NCBI GenBank assembly: GCA_044224905.1
Contig: JBGAJN010000002.1
Coordinates: forward strand, 620,001 to 684,000
DNA length: 64,000 nucleotides
Source: JBGAJN01 sp044224905
GTDB taxonomy: Bacteria; Verrucomicrobiota; Verrucomicrobiia; Limisphaerales; JBGAJN01
Direction: 5' to 3'
Position numbers and translations under genes: made by a program
Part shown: positions 18,493 through 26,407 of the stretch, piece after piece
Layout of the letters: each line of letters starts with the position of its first letter
How positions within the stretch are numbered: position 1 is the first letter of the stretch
The notes under the pieces: generated by a model
What the model was told of the DNA's origin: nothing
The model's input: only the letters and a program-made list of their open reading frames with translations
Database searches by the model: none

Positions 18493-19005
18493 TCAGGGTT
18501 TCTTGGGCGGAAGGAACGGCCCCAGCGAATTGCTCGTCGCCAACTGCGGGCTCGGTGTCAGAAATTGCGGAGTCGGCGTGACGAATTGGGGCGTGGGCGT
18601 GGCGAAGGGCGCGTTCGACGTCGCGAACCGCGGATTGGGCGTGGCGAAGATCGGATTGGGTCCGGTGAATTGCACGCGGTTCGTCGTGATCGGCAAGGGG
18701 CGCAGACCGGAGACGGCCCAGTTCGCATTGGAATTTCCAAAAGCCGGGTTCGGCAGCGCGAGGGTCGGTTGAACGAGGACGGGTCCGGGTTGCGGCACCG
18801 CGACCTGATCGATGGTCACCTGATTGGCCGGCACTGCGGATCGCACGTTCGGCTGGCCCGCAAGGACCCTCCCGCCCGCCACCAATAAGGTCAGCCCGAT
18901 CGACGCCCCGATGACAAGCGGGCGAATCCGGCACCGGCGCAGTTCCCAAATGGGCTTGGGTACGCCGGCTTGCAGGTGGCAGTGCGGGAGAGTTGCGGTT
19001 CTCAC
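18493..19005 (-). CDS. Hypothetical exported protein with degenerate Pro/Thr/Phe repeats
   Basis: A 170-residue frame from a GTG. Residues 28-50 form a signal or anchor segment (RPLVIGASIGLTLLVAGGRVLA). The C-terminal half is made of short degenerate repeats of the form P-x-F-A-T-P/S-N: NPIFATPNPRFATSN, APFATPTPQF, VTPTPQFLTPSPQLATSN. The DNA shows matching 21- to 24-base imperfect repeats, so other frames in this stretch also look repetitive. The minus-strand frame is preferred because it alone carries a plausible export signal. No good ribosome-binding site is visible and no family is recognised. Confidence 0.5.
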   Translation of the reverse strand: MRTATLPHCHLQAGVPKPIWELRRCRIRPLVIGASIGLTLLVAGGRVLAGQPNVRSAVPANQVTIDQVAVPQPGPVLVQPTLALPNPAFGNSNANWAVSGLRPLPITTNRVQFTGPNPIFATPNPRFATSNAPFATPTPQFVTPTPQFLTPSPQLATSNSLGPFLPPKKP

Positions 19006-19479
19006 GTGGAATAATTTATACGCGCCCCGTTTCGCTGCCTATGGGGTGATCTCCGTAGGCGCCATGGGCGCGATGAATCGCTGAAGCGGTGGCCCATGCG
19101 ATCCGAGGTTCGGCCGGAAACTCGCGGAAAACCGGCGAAAGTCGCGAAATCTCCGCGCGACACTCCGGGATTCCGCCCAAACATCGCGTTGAAAGAAGGA
19201 CTTACTGCTCTGCGCGAGGGAAATATCGCGAGTGCCCCCCAAGGGCTCATCGTGCGCCGATGAATCGAGAGCTCCCCGTTTCTGTGAAGGACGATTCAGA
19301 TCATTGGAGGTTCAACGGTATCGCGCTCTCATCGCTGGCGGGAGTTTAGATTTCGGATGCGCAGGCGTCTTGGGGGCGATGGCGTTGGTCCGGTGGTTCG
19401 GGAGGTATTGAACGGTTTGCGCGTTTAATTTTCCTTCCCATCACCGACGCGCTCCGTTACTCCACCACTTCACTCGGCC
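19006..19479. other. 474-base stretch without a supported gene
   Basis: Divergent intergenic region between the Pro/Thr-rich gene and the YaeQ-like gene. Short open frames on both strands are Arg-rich and lack start signals. The sequence is dotted with CGCGGAA/CGCGAAA-type words between 19120 and 19180, but I could not make a convincing hairpin or repeat array from them. Promoters for both flanking genes should lie here. Confidence 0.5.
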
Positions 19480-20031
19480 ATGAGCGCGAAGTACAATTTC
19501 AGTTTCACCAGCCAGGAGGCGCGGCGGCCTTTGCCGTCGAAGTTCATCCTTGCCCAGCATGAAACGGAGACGATTGTGCACGTGGGGCTGAAGTTGCTCT
19601 CGTTCCTCCTCTTCGCGCGCGAGCGGTTGCAGGTGGAGACGAATCTGCACGATGACAACATCCCGTTCACGCCGGACTTGATCCAACTGGACTACGAGTT
19701 GCGTCCGGCGCTGTGGGTCGAATGCGGTGAGTGCAGCGTGGCGAAGCTCGACAAGCTCGCGGTGAAGGCGCCCAACGCGGAGCTCTGGATCGTGAAAAAG
19801 TCGCTCGCGGACGCGGAGCACCTGATGCAGGCAATGGCGAAGGACGACCTGCGACGGGATCGCTACGGTCTGGTGGCGCTGGACACGGAGATGTTTGACG
19901 AAGTGTGCCAGTCGATCCATCCGCGCAACGACGTGACGTGGTTCGGTGGGAGCTTTGAGGAACCGGCGGGAATGCAGTTCGATTTGAACGGCCTATGGTT
20001 CGAGCTGCCGATCACGGTGTTAAGGTTTTAG
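19480..20031 (+). CDS. YaeQ-family protein
   Basis: 183 residues. The order of blocks fits YaeQ: SKFILAQHETETIVHVGLKLLSFLLFARERL (helix with the ARERL end), a central acidic strand region TPDLIQLDYELRPALWVECGE, then KLDKLAVKAPNAELWIVKKS. YaeQ proteins have a PD-(D/E)xK nuclease-like fold, and the D-x-WVE-x-G-x...K arrangement around residues 67-95 matches the core. The cellular role is unresolved: the E. coli protein was once linked to RfaH-like function, later disputed. There is no signal peptide, so it is cytoplasmic. It appears monocistronic, with a divergent gene upstream and a metal-uptake operon 92 bases downstream. Confidence 0.72.
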   Translation: MSAKYNFSFTSQEARRPLPSKFILAQHETETIVHVGLKLLSFLLFARERLQVETNLHDDNIPFTPDLIQLDYELRPALWVECGECSVAKLDKLAVKAPNAELWIVKKSLADAEHLMQAMAKDDLRRDRYGLVALDTEMFDEVCQSIHPRNDVTWFGGSFEEPAGMQFDLNGLWFELPITVLRF

Positions 20032-20123
20032 GCGTGGGCTTTGCATCGAAACGATAAGGCTTCCTCTCGGTTTCAGTCGCCGCCGCTTTCTCCCGATATG
20101 GGAAACAGCTTGCGCTTAGATAG

Positions 20124-20471
20124 GTGCGGGCTAAATTTCTACCGTTGAACTCGCCGAAGAAATCGCTGCGCGTCGCGTCTGCGGGCCAAAGCCTGGTGGC
20201 CTTGGTGGCAGCGTTCGCGTTCTATTTCTCGGCCCTCCTCGCCTCCAGTTCGGAACTCCATCATCTCTGGCATTCCGACGCCGGCGACGCCGCGCATCAA
20301 TGCGCCGTCAAACATTTCTCCCGCGACCAGTTCGTGACGCCGGACTCGGCAACGTCGATTGCGGCTGTTGAAAACGGTTTCGTCCTCCAACTTCTTCCCT
20401 CGGATTCGTTCATTCCCGCCGCTTCTGATCTCCGGCTCGCTCCGGGCCGTGCTCCTCCTGCCTCCGCCTGA
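20124..20471 (+). CDS. Small His-containing membrane-anchored protein heading the metal uptake operon
   Basis: 115 residues from a GTG. One hydrophobic segment (SLVALVAAFAFYFSALLASS) is followed by ELHHLWHSDAGDAAHQCAVKHFSRDQF. That stretch has five His and one Cys in 23 residues, a plausible metal-binding patch on the outer face. The C-terminus is Pro/Ala-rich. It precedes the outer-membrane barrel gene by 88 bases and reads in the same direction as the binding protein and permease. The position and His patch suggest a metal-related accessory role; this is inference. No family was recognised, and the GTG start is the only reasonable one before the membrane segment. Confidence 0.6.
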   Translation: MRAKFLPLNSPKKSLRVASAGQSLVALVAAFAFYFSALLASSSELHHLWHSDAGDAAHQCAVKHFSRDQFVTPDSATSIAAVENGFVLQLLPSDSFIPAASDLRLAPGRAPPASA

Positions 20472-20559
20472 ATTCACTCGCTTCGTGTTCGTGAACAGGT
20501 TTAACCCGGTGGCCGTCACCGCGTGATTGGCCCCATTCAAAAGAGAATGCAGGATATTT

Positions 20560-22131
20560 ATGAAATTTGGAAAAGTGGTCGGAGTCATGACCGCGCTCAG
20601 TCTGTGCGCGGGAACCCTCGCCGCGCAGGACGCGAGCGAAGTGGAGAAGTTGAAACAGGCATTGCAGCAGTTTCAGGAAAACTTCCGCAAGGAGCAGGAG
20701 GCGCATCGTAAGTCGGAACAGGAACACCAGCGCCAGATCGAGGCGTTGCAAAAACAGGTCGACGCGTTGACGCGCCAGCAAGCGGTCGCCGTCCCGGCCA
20801 AGCCCGCGGCGGACTCCTCCGCAGTCGCAACAGCGCCCGCAAACGCCGAGAAAAAATGGTCCCCCGCCGATCCGATCCGCGTTCAGCGCGGCAACGCCTA
20901 CATGGACATCGGAATGGTGGGAACCTTTGCCGGCGGCGGTTCGACCGCGCGGGATATCGAAGGTGGTTTGCAACTCGGCGGTCACGATCCGAACCAGCGC
21001 GGTTTCACCGTGCAAGGTGTCGAGGCCAGTTTCCTCGGCGCGGTGGATCCATACTTCCGTGCGAACGCGAACATTTTGTTCCAGATCGATTCCGGCGGTG
21101 AATCGCGCGTGGAACTCGAAGAGGCCTATCTGGAATCGACATCATTGCCGGGCAACTTTCAATTGCGCGGCGGGCAGTTCTTCACGGAGTTCGGACGCCT
21201 CAACGCGACCCATCCGCACTCGTGGGGCTTTGTGGACTCGCCCCTCGTGAACGGTCGCTTCCTCGGACCGGATGGCTTGCGCAATCCCGGCGCGCGGCTC
21301 TCGTGGCTCGTGCCGACGCCGTTTTACTCCGAGCTGTTTTTCGGCGTGCAGAACAGTCACGGCGAAACGGCGACGAGTTTTCGCAGCGGCGGTTTCGAAG
21401 GGCCGCACCCGTTGCCCTTCGGTTTCCGCAATTCACAGAATGATCGCGGAGTGAAACGCTTCGACGACTTGCTGTTGTCAGGCCGCTACGCGGTCTCGTT
21501 TGACCTGACCGACACGCAAGTGTTGTTCGGTGGAGCGTCTGCGGCATTCGGTCCGAATGCGTCGGGTTCCGCTGATGATTCACGCACGCAGATTTACGGC
21601 GTGGACCTGCTCTGGAAATGGAAACCGGCGAACAGCCACGGCGGGTTTCCGTTTGTTACGTGGCAGACCGAAGCGATGCTGCGCAAATACAAGCTCGGCG
21701 CGGCGACCGGTGACCTGAATGGCGATGGTTTGCTGTCGGCGGGCGACCTCGCGGACTCCACGGGCGCGGCCTTGGCTACTTTGCCCGGCGAAACGCTTAC
21801 CGACTACGGCTTTTACTCGCAGGTGCAGTACGGCTTCCACCAAGGCTGGGTGGCCGGAATGCGTTTCGATTACGTGGCGGGTGATCGCGGCAACTACGAA
21901 CAGAGCGGATTGCTCGTCTCCGACGGCGCCGGCGGCGGCACGGCGGCGGGGAGCGATCTGTTCCGCGCGCGGCGCTGGCGGGTCTCGCCGAACCTGACGT
22001 GGTTTCCCTCGGAGTTCTCCAAAATCCGTCTCCAATTCAACTACGACGATCGGACCGGCATTGGCGTCGATCATTCGGTCTGGTTGCAATTCGAGTTCGT
22101 GCTCGGCGCTCACGCGGCACACAAATTTTAA
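20560..22131 (+). CDS. Outer-membrane beta-barrel with N-terminal coiled coil, metal uptake operon
   Basis: 523 residues from ATG 20560, chosen because a signal peptide (MKFGKVVGVMTALSLCAGTLAAQD) begins there and AGGATAT precedes it. A coiled coil of about 50 residues (VEKLKQALQQFQENFRKEQ and on) resembles periplasmic trimerisation or peptidoglycan-spanning segments. The rest has alternating aromatic/glycine beta strands and ends in LQFEFVLGAHAAHKF, with a terminal Phe as expected for outer-membrane insertion. An insert DLNGDGLLSAGD matches an EF-hand/dockerin-type Ca loop. It lies 14 bases before the binding-protein gene, so it probably serves as the outer-membrane port for the same metal. 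There is no TonB box or plug domain, so it is porin-like rather than a TonB receptor. Confidence 0.8.
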   Translation: MKFGKVVGVMTALSLCAGTLAAQDASEVEKLKQALQQFQENFRKEQEAHRKSEQEHQRQIEALQKQVDALTRQQAVAVPAKPAADSSAVATAPANAEKKWSPADPIRVQRGNAYMDIGMVGTFAGGGSTARDIEGGLQLGGHDPNQRGFTVQGVEASFLGAVDPYFRANANILFQIDSGGESRVELEEAYLESTSLPGNFQLRGGQFFTEFGRLNATHPHSWGFVDSPLVNGRFLGPDGLRNPGARLSWLVPTPFYSELFFGVQNSHGETATSFRSGGFEGPHPLPFGFRNSQNDRGVKRFDDLLLSGRYAVSFDLTDTQVLFGGASAAFGPNASGSADDSRTQIYGVDLLWKWKPANSHGGFPFVTWQTEAMLRKYKLGAATGDLNGDGLLSAGDLADSTGAALATLPGETLTDYGFYSQVQYGFHQGWVAGMRFDYVAGDRGNYEQSGLLVSDGAGGGTAAGSDLFRARRWRVSPNLTWFPSEFSKIRLQFNYDDRTGIGVDHSVWLQFEFVLGAHAAHKF

Positions 22132-22145
22132 CCGGAGACATTTTC

Positions 22146-23060
22146 ATGAAACTATTCCCCCGTCTGTTCCTCACGCTGCTCGTCGGCTGCGCGGCGTTGA
22201 CCGCACAAGCCAAGCTCAATGTCATCGCCACCACGCCCGATCTCGGCTCCCTTGCCCGCGAAGTGGGCGGCAACCTCGTCGAGGTTCTCACCCTCGCGCG
22301 CCCCACTGAGGACGCGCACTTTGTCGATGCCAAGCCCAGCTTCATCGTGAAGCTGAATCGCGCCGATGCACTCATCGAGGGCGGTGCGGAATTGGAGATT
22401 GGCTGGTTGCCGCCGCTGCTCGACGGCGCGCGTAATCCGAAACTTGCCGCTGGTGCGCCGGGCCGCATTCGTTGCAGCCAGGGCGTGCAAATGCTCGAAG
22501 TGCCCTCGACGCTCGATCGCTCAAAGGGCGACATCCACGCAGCGGGCAATCCGCACTATCTCATCGATCCGCTCAACGCGAAGATTGCCGCCGAGACCAT
22601 CGCCAAAGCATTCGCGCAACTGGACCCGAAGTCCTCCGACACGTATCAGGCGAACTTCCGGAAGTTCGCCGCCGCGTTGGATGCGAAGTTGGTCGAGTGG
22701 CAGAAGGCGCTCGAGCCATTCAAGGGCCAGCGCATCGTGAGCTATCACAACTCGTGGCCGTATTTCTCGCAGCGTTTCGGTGTGAAGGTGGATTTGTTCC
22801 TCGAACCGAAGCCCGGCATTCCGCCCTCGGCGGCGCACCTGGCGGAAGTGATCGCGCAAATGAAGGCTGGGAAAATCCGCGCGATCTTCGTCGAGCCGCA
22901 CTTGAATCGTAAAACCGCCGATACCGTCGCCCGCAACAGCGGCGCGGCGGTTGTGGAAGTCAGCCAGTTCCCCGGTGGCATCAAGGGAACCGAAGGCGGG
23001 TACCTTCCATTGCTCGACGCGATCGTGCGCGGACTGACCAAGGCGCTCGCAACCAAGTAA
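22146..23060 (+). CDS. Metal ABC transporter substrate-binding protein (ZnuA/cluster A-I family)
   Basis: 304 residues from ATG 22146, with the ribosome-binding site CCGGAGA and a signal peptide (MKLFPRLFLTLLVGCAALTAQA). Family blocks are LNVIATTPDLGSLAREVGG, TEDAHFVDAKPSFIVKLNRAD (first His ligand), GNPHYLIDPLNAK (second His), IVSYHNSWPYFSQRFG (third His) and IRAIFVEPHLNRKTAD. This matches Zn/Mn-binding proteins of cluster A-I. The His-rich loop of enteric ZnuA is absent, so metal specificity cannot be fixed. It would capture the metal in the periplasm for the permease 14 bases downstream. Confidence 0.92.
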   Translation: MKLFPRLFLTLLVGCAALTAQAKLNVIATTPDLGSLAREVGGNLVEVLTLARPTEDAHFVDAKPSFIVKLNRADALIEGGAELEIGWLPPLLDGARNPKLAAGAPGRIRCSQGVQMLEVPSTLDRSKGDIHAAGNPHYLIDPLNAKIAAETIAKAFAQLDPKSSDTYQANFRKFAAALDAKLVEWQKALEPFKGQRIVSYHNSWPYFSQRFGVKVDLFLEPKPGIPPSAAHLAEVIAQMKAGKIRAIFVEPHLNRKTADTVARNSGAAVVEVSQFPGGIKGTEGGYLPLLDAIVRGLTKALATK

Positions 23061-23074
23061 CCGAAGGAACCTTT

Positions 23075-23899
23075 GTGGACATCGCCTGGGACATCATGAA
23101 GTGGCCGCTGCTGGCCTGCCTCCTCCTGCCGGGAATCCTCGTTTACTTCGGCCTGCACATCGTGCGGCGCGAGGTGATCTTCGTGGATCTCGCGCTCGCT
23201 CAAATCGCCACGCTCGGCACCAGTTGGTGCCTGATGCGCGGACACGACGTGCACGACCTGCACACGCACCTGTGGTCAATCGGTTTCACGCTCGTGGGCG
23301 CGCTGGTGTTCGCGTTGACCCGCGCCAAGGAACATCATCGCGTGCCGCAGGAGGCGTTGATCGGGATTGTTTACGTTGTGGCTGCGGCGTCGGGGTTGCT
23401 GCTGCTCAGCCGCTCGACGGAGGGCAATGAAGAGCTGAAGAAAATGCTCATCGGCGACGTGCTCACTGTCTCGTGGCCGGAAATCTGGAAGACCTTCGGG
23501 CTCTACTGCGGCATCGCCGTGGTGCACGTGATCTTCCGGCGACAGTTCTGCGCGGTGTCGTTCGAGCCGGAACGCGCTCGCAAGGAGGGAATGTCCATTC
23601 GTTGGTGGGATTTCCTCTTCTATTCGTTGTTTGGCCTCGTCGTTGTCAGCTTCGTGCAAATCGGCGGAGTGTTGCTCGTGTTCTCCTATCTGATCGTGCC
23701 CGCCGTCTGCGCCAACTTCCTGGCGCAACGCCTCGGGGCAATGCTGGCCATCGGCTGGGTGGTCGCCACGCTGGCCAGCGGCGGCGGTCTTTTCGCCTCG
23801 TATCAGCTCGATCTGCCCACGGGCGCAGCCATCGTCTGCTCGTTGGGTGTGGCGCTGATCCTCGTGGCGATTATCGCGCGGTTCCGCAAGCCAGCTTGA
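23075..23899 (+). CDS. Metal ABC transporter permease (ZnuB/MntB family)
   Basis: 274 residues, seven to eight hydrophobic helices. Family marks are GILVYFGLHIVRREVIFVDLALAQIATLG, HRVPQEALIGIVYVVAAASGLL and the coupling region VVSFVQIGGVLLVFSYLIVPA. It starts at GTG 23075 after GAAGGAAC, a good ribosome-binding site. It forms the membrane channel of the uptake system with the binding protein upstream. The expected ATPase (ZnuC type) gene is missing: the next codable sequence is the tail of a decayed LysR gene on the other strand whose stop abuts this gene's stop. The ATPase must be supplied from elsewhere, or the operon was truncated. Confidence 0.92.
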   Translation: MDIAWDIMKWPLLACLLLPGILVYFGLHIVRREVIFVDLALAQIATLGTSWCLMRGHDVHDLHTHLWSIGFTLVGALVFALTRAKEHHRVPQEALIGIVYVVAAASGLLLLSRSTEGNEELKKMLIGDVLTVSWPEIWKTFGLYCGIAVVHVIFRRQFCAVSFEPERARKEGMSIRWWDFLFYSLFGLVVVSFVQIGGVLLVFSYLIVPAVCANFLAQRLGAMLAIGWVVATLASGGGLFASYQLDLPTGAAIVCSLGVALILVAIIARFRKPA

Positions 23900-24016
23900 T
23901 CAATACTGGTCAAGCAACGCGACAAATGCCCGTGGTGCTGCGGACCGCGGGTGGCCGCACTTTGGGATCAACCCCAAGGTGCGCTCGCCGCGTGGTTTAC
24001 GCAGGCGCGCAACTTT
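23900..24016 (-). pseudogene. 3' remnant of a LysR-type regulator gene
   Basis: On the minus strand the last 38 codons read VARLRKPRGERTLGLIPKC, GHPRSAAPRAFVALLDQY and stop. This lines up with the C-terminus of the intact LysR protein at 33902 (VVRLREPRVERTLGLIARR, GHPWSAAARAFVALL). A hand alignment of 97 bases gives about 80 identities. Upstream of 24016 the similarity stops and no start or DNA-binding domain can be found, so this is a truncated relic. Its stop codon lies directly next to the stop of the permease gene, which suggests a deletion or recombination junction. Confidence 0.8.
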
Positions 24017-24403
24017 GAAGAAAGGCTCGCATAGGGGGCGGCGAACAGGTCAATGCTCTCGATAGTTGTGCGAGCGTTCCATGGGCTGGCGGGCCCATTC
24101 GAACGGGATGTGTTCCCGCACAGCGAACTAGATTAGGCGGCGGATCGGAGCTGACGCCCAATCCGTTCAGATGAACAAATCCTGCTGAATAAAACAACCT
24201 GATCTGCTGGCGACCGAAGGATATCGGTAGATTAAATGGGGTTTATCACCCATTTCCAAAAACAGGGTGACGTGGATTTGGGAGATTTTGCCCACCTGCC
24301 AAGTCTTAGGTTTGACGATCAGAACACGTTCAAACGGTCTATTTTATTGGCGATTCCTTGCCTTACGGCTTGCTGGCACATCGTTCGCTGACCGCTAAGC
24401 GGT
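24017..24403. other. 387-base stretch without a supported gene; leader of the next gene
   Basis: No frame on either strand has convincing coding character. Two small inverted repeats are visible: a 7-base pair of arms at 24235-24241 and 24250-24256 around an 8-base loop, and a 5-base stem with a TAA loop directly before the ATG at 24404. The last 180 bases are richer in A+T than the surroundings and should contain the promoter of the gene at 24404. Confidence 0.45.
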
Positions 24404-24883
24404 ATGAACCAACCTATACTGTTAGTGACGGTTGCCGGGTTGCTCGCCACTTGTGGCGTCGCTGCGGCAAGAGAACTAGAGTCGGGCGGTGGATCCAGCC
24501 GGCCAAAAATCCGGGAAGGCTACTATCTTTCCGGGCGCGGCGGAGAAGCTGAACGCAAGGAACGCCGCGAACGCCCTGAGCGTCCGGAGCGCCTTGAGCG
24601 TCCCGAGGTGGAGAAGGAAGTGCACGACCTCGTGAAAGAAGTTGAGGTCGAGCGCGAGCGCCACATCGAACGCGAACGCGAAAACGAAGCGCGCGACGCT
24701 GGCGAAGCGGCCCGTGAGTTGATTCGTGAACAGAAGCACGAAGCGGCACATGAGCAGCGCGATCGTCAACGCGACCTTCGTGATCACGCTCGGGAACGCG
24801 GTCGGGAGATCAAAAACGACTTGAACGAAGACCTCAACAAAGTCGTGGACTCGACGCGCGAGTCAGGACGCGGCCGCCGTTAA
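24404..24883 (+). CDS. Exported, extremely charged coiled-coil protein
   Basis: 159 residues. Residues 1-22 form a signal peptide (MNQPILLVTVAGLLATCGVAAA). The mature part is dominated by Arg, Glu, Lys, Asp and His, in runs such as ERKERRERPERPERLERPEV and VEVERERHIERERENEARD. It should be a long single helix or coiled coil and has no other hydrophobic segment. LATC at the signal end resembles a lipobox, but Thr before Cys is unusual. There is no good ribosome-binding site. No family was recognised; similar low-complexity exported proteins are often stress- or envelope-related. It reads toward the surface-protein genes at 25226 and 26408. Confidence 0.6.
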   Translation: MNQPILLVTVAGLLATCGVAAARELESGGGSSRPKIREGYYLSGRGGEAERKERRERPERPERLERPEVEKEVHDLVKEVEVERERHIERERENEARDAGEAARELIREQKHEAAHEQRDRQRDLRDHARERGREIKNDLNEDLNKVVDSTRESGRGRR

Positions 24884-24983
24884 ACGCTGGAACCCAGCCA
24901 AACCGATCAAAACGAAGCGCACCGGGGCATCGACATTCCACTCGTTCGGGCCCCGGTGCTGCTGAAACTGTAACTGTCTCCGC

Positions 24984-25226
24984 ATGTTCACAGGAAAACT
25001 AACTCGCAAGCTCCGGTGCCGCTTTTCCGGATTGGTTCGTGGACAGAACATCGCGACATGGTCGGTAGAAGTTGCGCCGACTTCCGAGACGACCGCACCG
25101 ATGACCGGCCCGCACTTTGAGGAGCAACGAATTCTGATCGCCGTAGCCGACGGCGGTTTCCCAGAATTCCCGTCCACCCAAAGGGAGGATGATTTCCTTG
25201 TCATTCGCCGCAGGGGATCCAGCTGA
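24984..25226 (+). CDS. Possible small protein translationally coupled to the next gene
   Basis: 80 codons ending in TGA whose last base is the first base of the next gene's ATG (TGATG). Such an overlap often means translational coupling, which is the main support. The sequence has a basic N-terminus (MFTGKLTRKLRCRFSGLVRG) and a more balanced remainder (HFEEQRILIAVADGGFPEF), with no signal peptide or membrane segment. No ribosome-binding site precedes the ATG and no family is recognised. The overlap may be chance, as the downstream gene has its own AGGGGA site. Confidence 0.33.
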   Translation: MFTGKLTRKLRCRFSGLVRGQNIATWSVEVAPTSETTAPMTGPHFEEQRILIAVADGGFPEFPSTQREDDFLVIRRRGSS

Positions 25227-26347
25227 TGCAACTTCACAACGGTTTGAGTATCGCCGCGAGCCTACTGCTGGCGACCGCGGGTGTTTCCGGAGGTGTTCCC
25301 ATCGCCCAGCCCACAACCTCAGAGTCACCTTGGGATTTTACTGCCGAAGCATCCGTTGCCGGCGGCTATAAGGACAATCTTCTCCATTCCCATATCAACC
25401 GTGAAGCAAGCGCCTTCATCGAGACGGGATTGAGCAGTACCATCAGCCGCTCCGCCGCTGACGGAACGGAACTCAGCCTTCTGATCACCGGCGAGGATAC
25501 CCGCTATCCAGGCGGACGAAACGTTCGCAAGGAACAGTCGGTGATTGTGCTCGCCAACGGGCGCCAATCGTTGGCTGAAAATTGGAGCATCGGCTTGAAG
25601 CCTCGATACCTCTACTTCGACCAAGTTTACGACAGTTCAATAACCGAGACGAATCTCCTATCGCAGCCCACCAAGAGCCAGCAGTTTTCCATCAGCCCTG
25701 ACGTCCGTTGGGAATTCGTCCAGCACTGGTTCCTTGGTCTGGAGATTCCGGTTATGCGACAGACATTCAACCGGGCGGATCTCGATCACTACTGGGAAGG
25801 TGGTCCCAAGTTTTCACTGAGTTACAGTTACGGACCGCGATCCGAAATCACGCTCTCCGCTTGGGCCTACGAACGTTTCTATGACTCACGCAATCAGTTT
25901 GATCAAACCGGAGCCGGTGTTCCCGGAACCCACCTGCGTTACCGGATGGAAGCGATCGAACTCGAGAACGTTCACTACTTTGATCGGGCCCGGCATTGGC
26001 GCTCGCGGACCCGATTGGAGTACCTTCGCAACACCGACAACGGCTCCGACTGGTTCAGCTACCATCAATTCCTCGCTGCGGCCCAAGTGCGCTATCGTTC
26101 CAAACATTGGACCGCCGAACTCGCAGCGAAAGGCATTTACTATCAATACGACCGCCAGCTAGCCGGGCCAGCATTCGTTCAAAAGCGCCACCGCACGAAC
26201 CTGGAGCTCCACGCACGGTTCGAACGTTACTTCTCCCAATCGTGGAAGATTTTTGCGGAATACAGTCATGAACAGTCGTTCTCGAATGAAATTCTGGACG
26301 ACTACGGCGTGAACCGAGGGCTCGCGGGAGTGAGTTGGGAGTATTAA
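25226..26347 (+). CDS. Outer-membrane beta-barrel protein
   Basis: 373 residues with a signal peptide (MQLHNGLSIAASLLLATAGVSG) and a good ribosome-binding site (AGGGGA, eight bases upstream). The mature part is a train of amphipathic strands rich in Tyr, Trp and Arg: EASVAGGYKDNLLHSHIN, WSIGLKPRYLYFDQVYD, GPKFSLSYSYGPRSEITLS, RARHWRSRTRLEYL and WKIFAEYSHEQSFSNEI. It ends in LAGVSWEY, a terminal aromatic as for outer-membrane insertion. The pattern resembles surface-exposed beta-barrel proteins (PF10082-like) annotated near exopolysaccharide or surface structures. It lies 60 bases before the propeller gene in the same direction, so the two products may meet at the cell surface. Confidence 0.75.
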   Translation: MQLHNGLSIAASLLLATAGVSGGVPIAQPTTSESPWDFTAEASVAGGYKDNLLHSHINREASAFIETGLSSTISRSAADGTELSLLITGEDTRYPGGRNVRKEQSVIVLANGRQSLAENWSIGLKPRYLYFDQVYDSSITETNLLSQPTKSQQFSISPDVRWEFVQHWFLGLEIPVMRQTFNRADLDHYWEGGPKFSLSYSYGPRSEITLSAWAYERFYDSRNQFDQTGAGVPGTHLRYRMEAIELENVHYFDRARHWRSRTRLEYLRNTDNGSDWFSYHQFLAAAQVRYRSKHWTAELAAKGIYYQYDRQLAGPAFVQKRHRTNLELHARFERYFSQSWKIFAEYSHEQSFSNEILDDYGVNRGLAGVSWEY

Positions 26348-26407
26348 ATCCAGTCCCGGAAGGCAGCCCGGCCAAACCTCCAAAGTCACAAGCTGACAAT
26401 TTTATCC

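Noticed and set aside
24230..24300. Possible riboswitch in the leader of the charged-protein gene
   Set aside because: Only a short 7-base hairpin is clear and no known riboswitch consensus could be matched.
24312..24345. TTGACG and TATTTT as a promoter of the gene at 24404
   Set aside because: The spacing is 22 bases, too long for a standard promoter.
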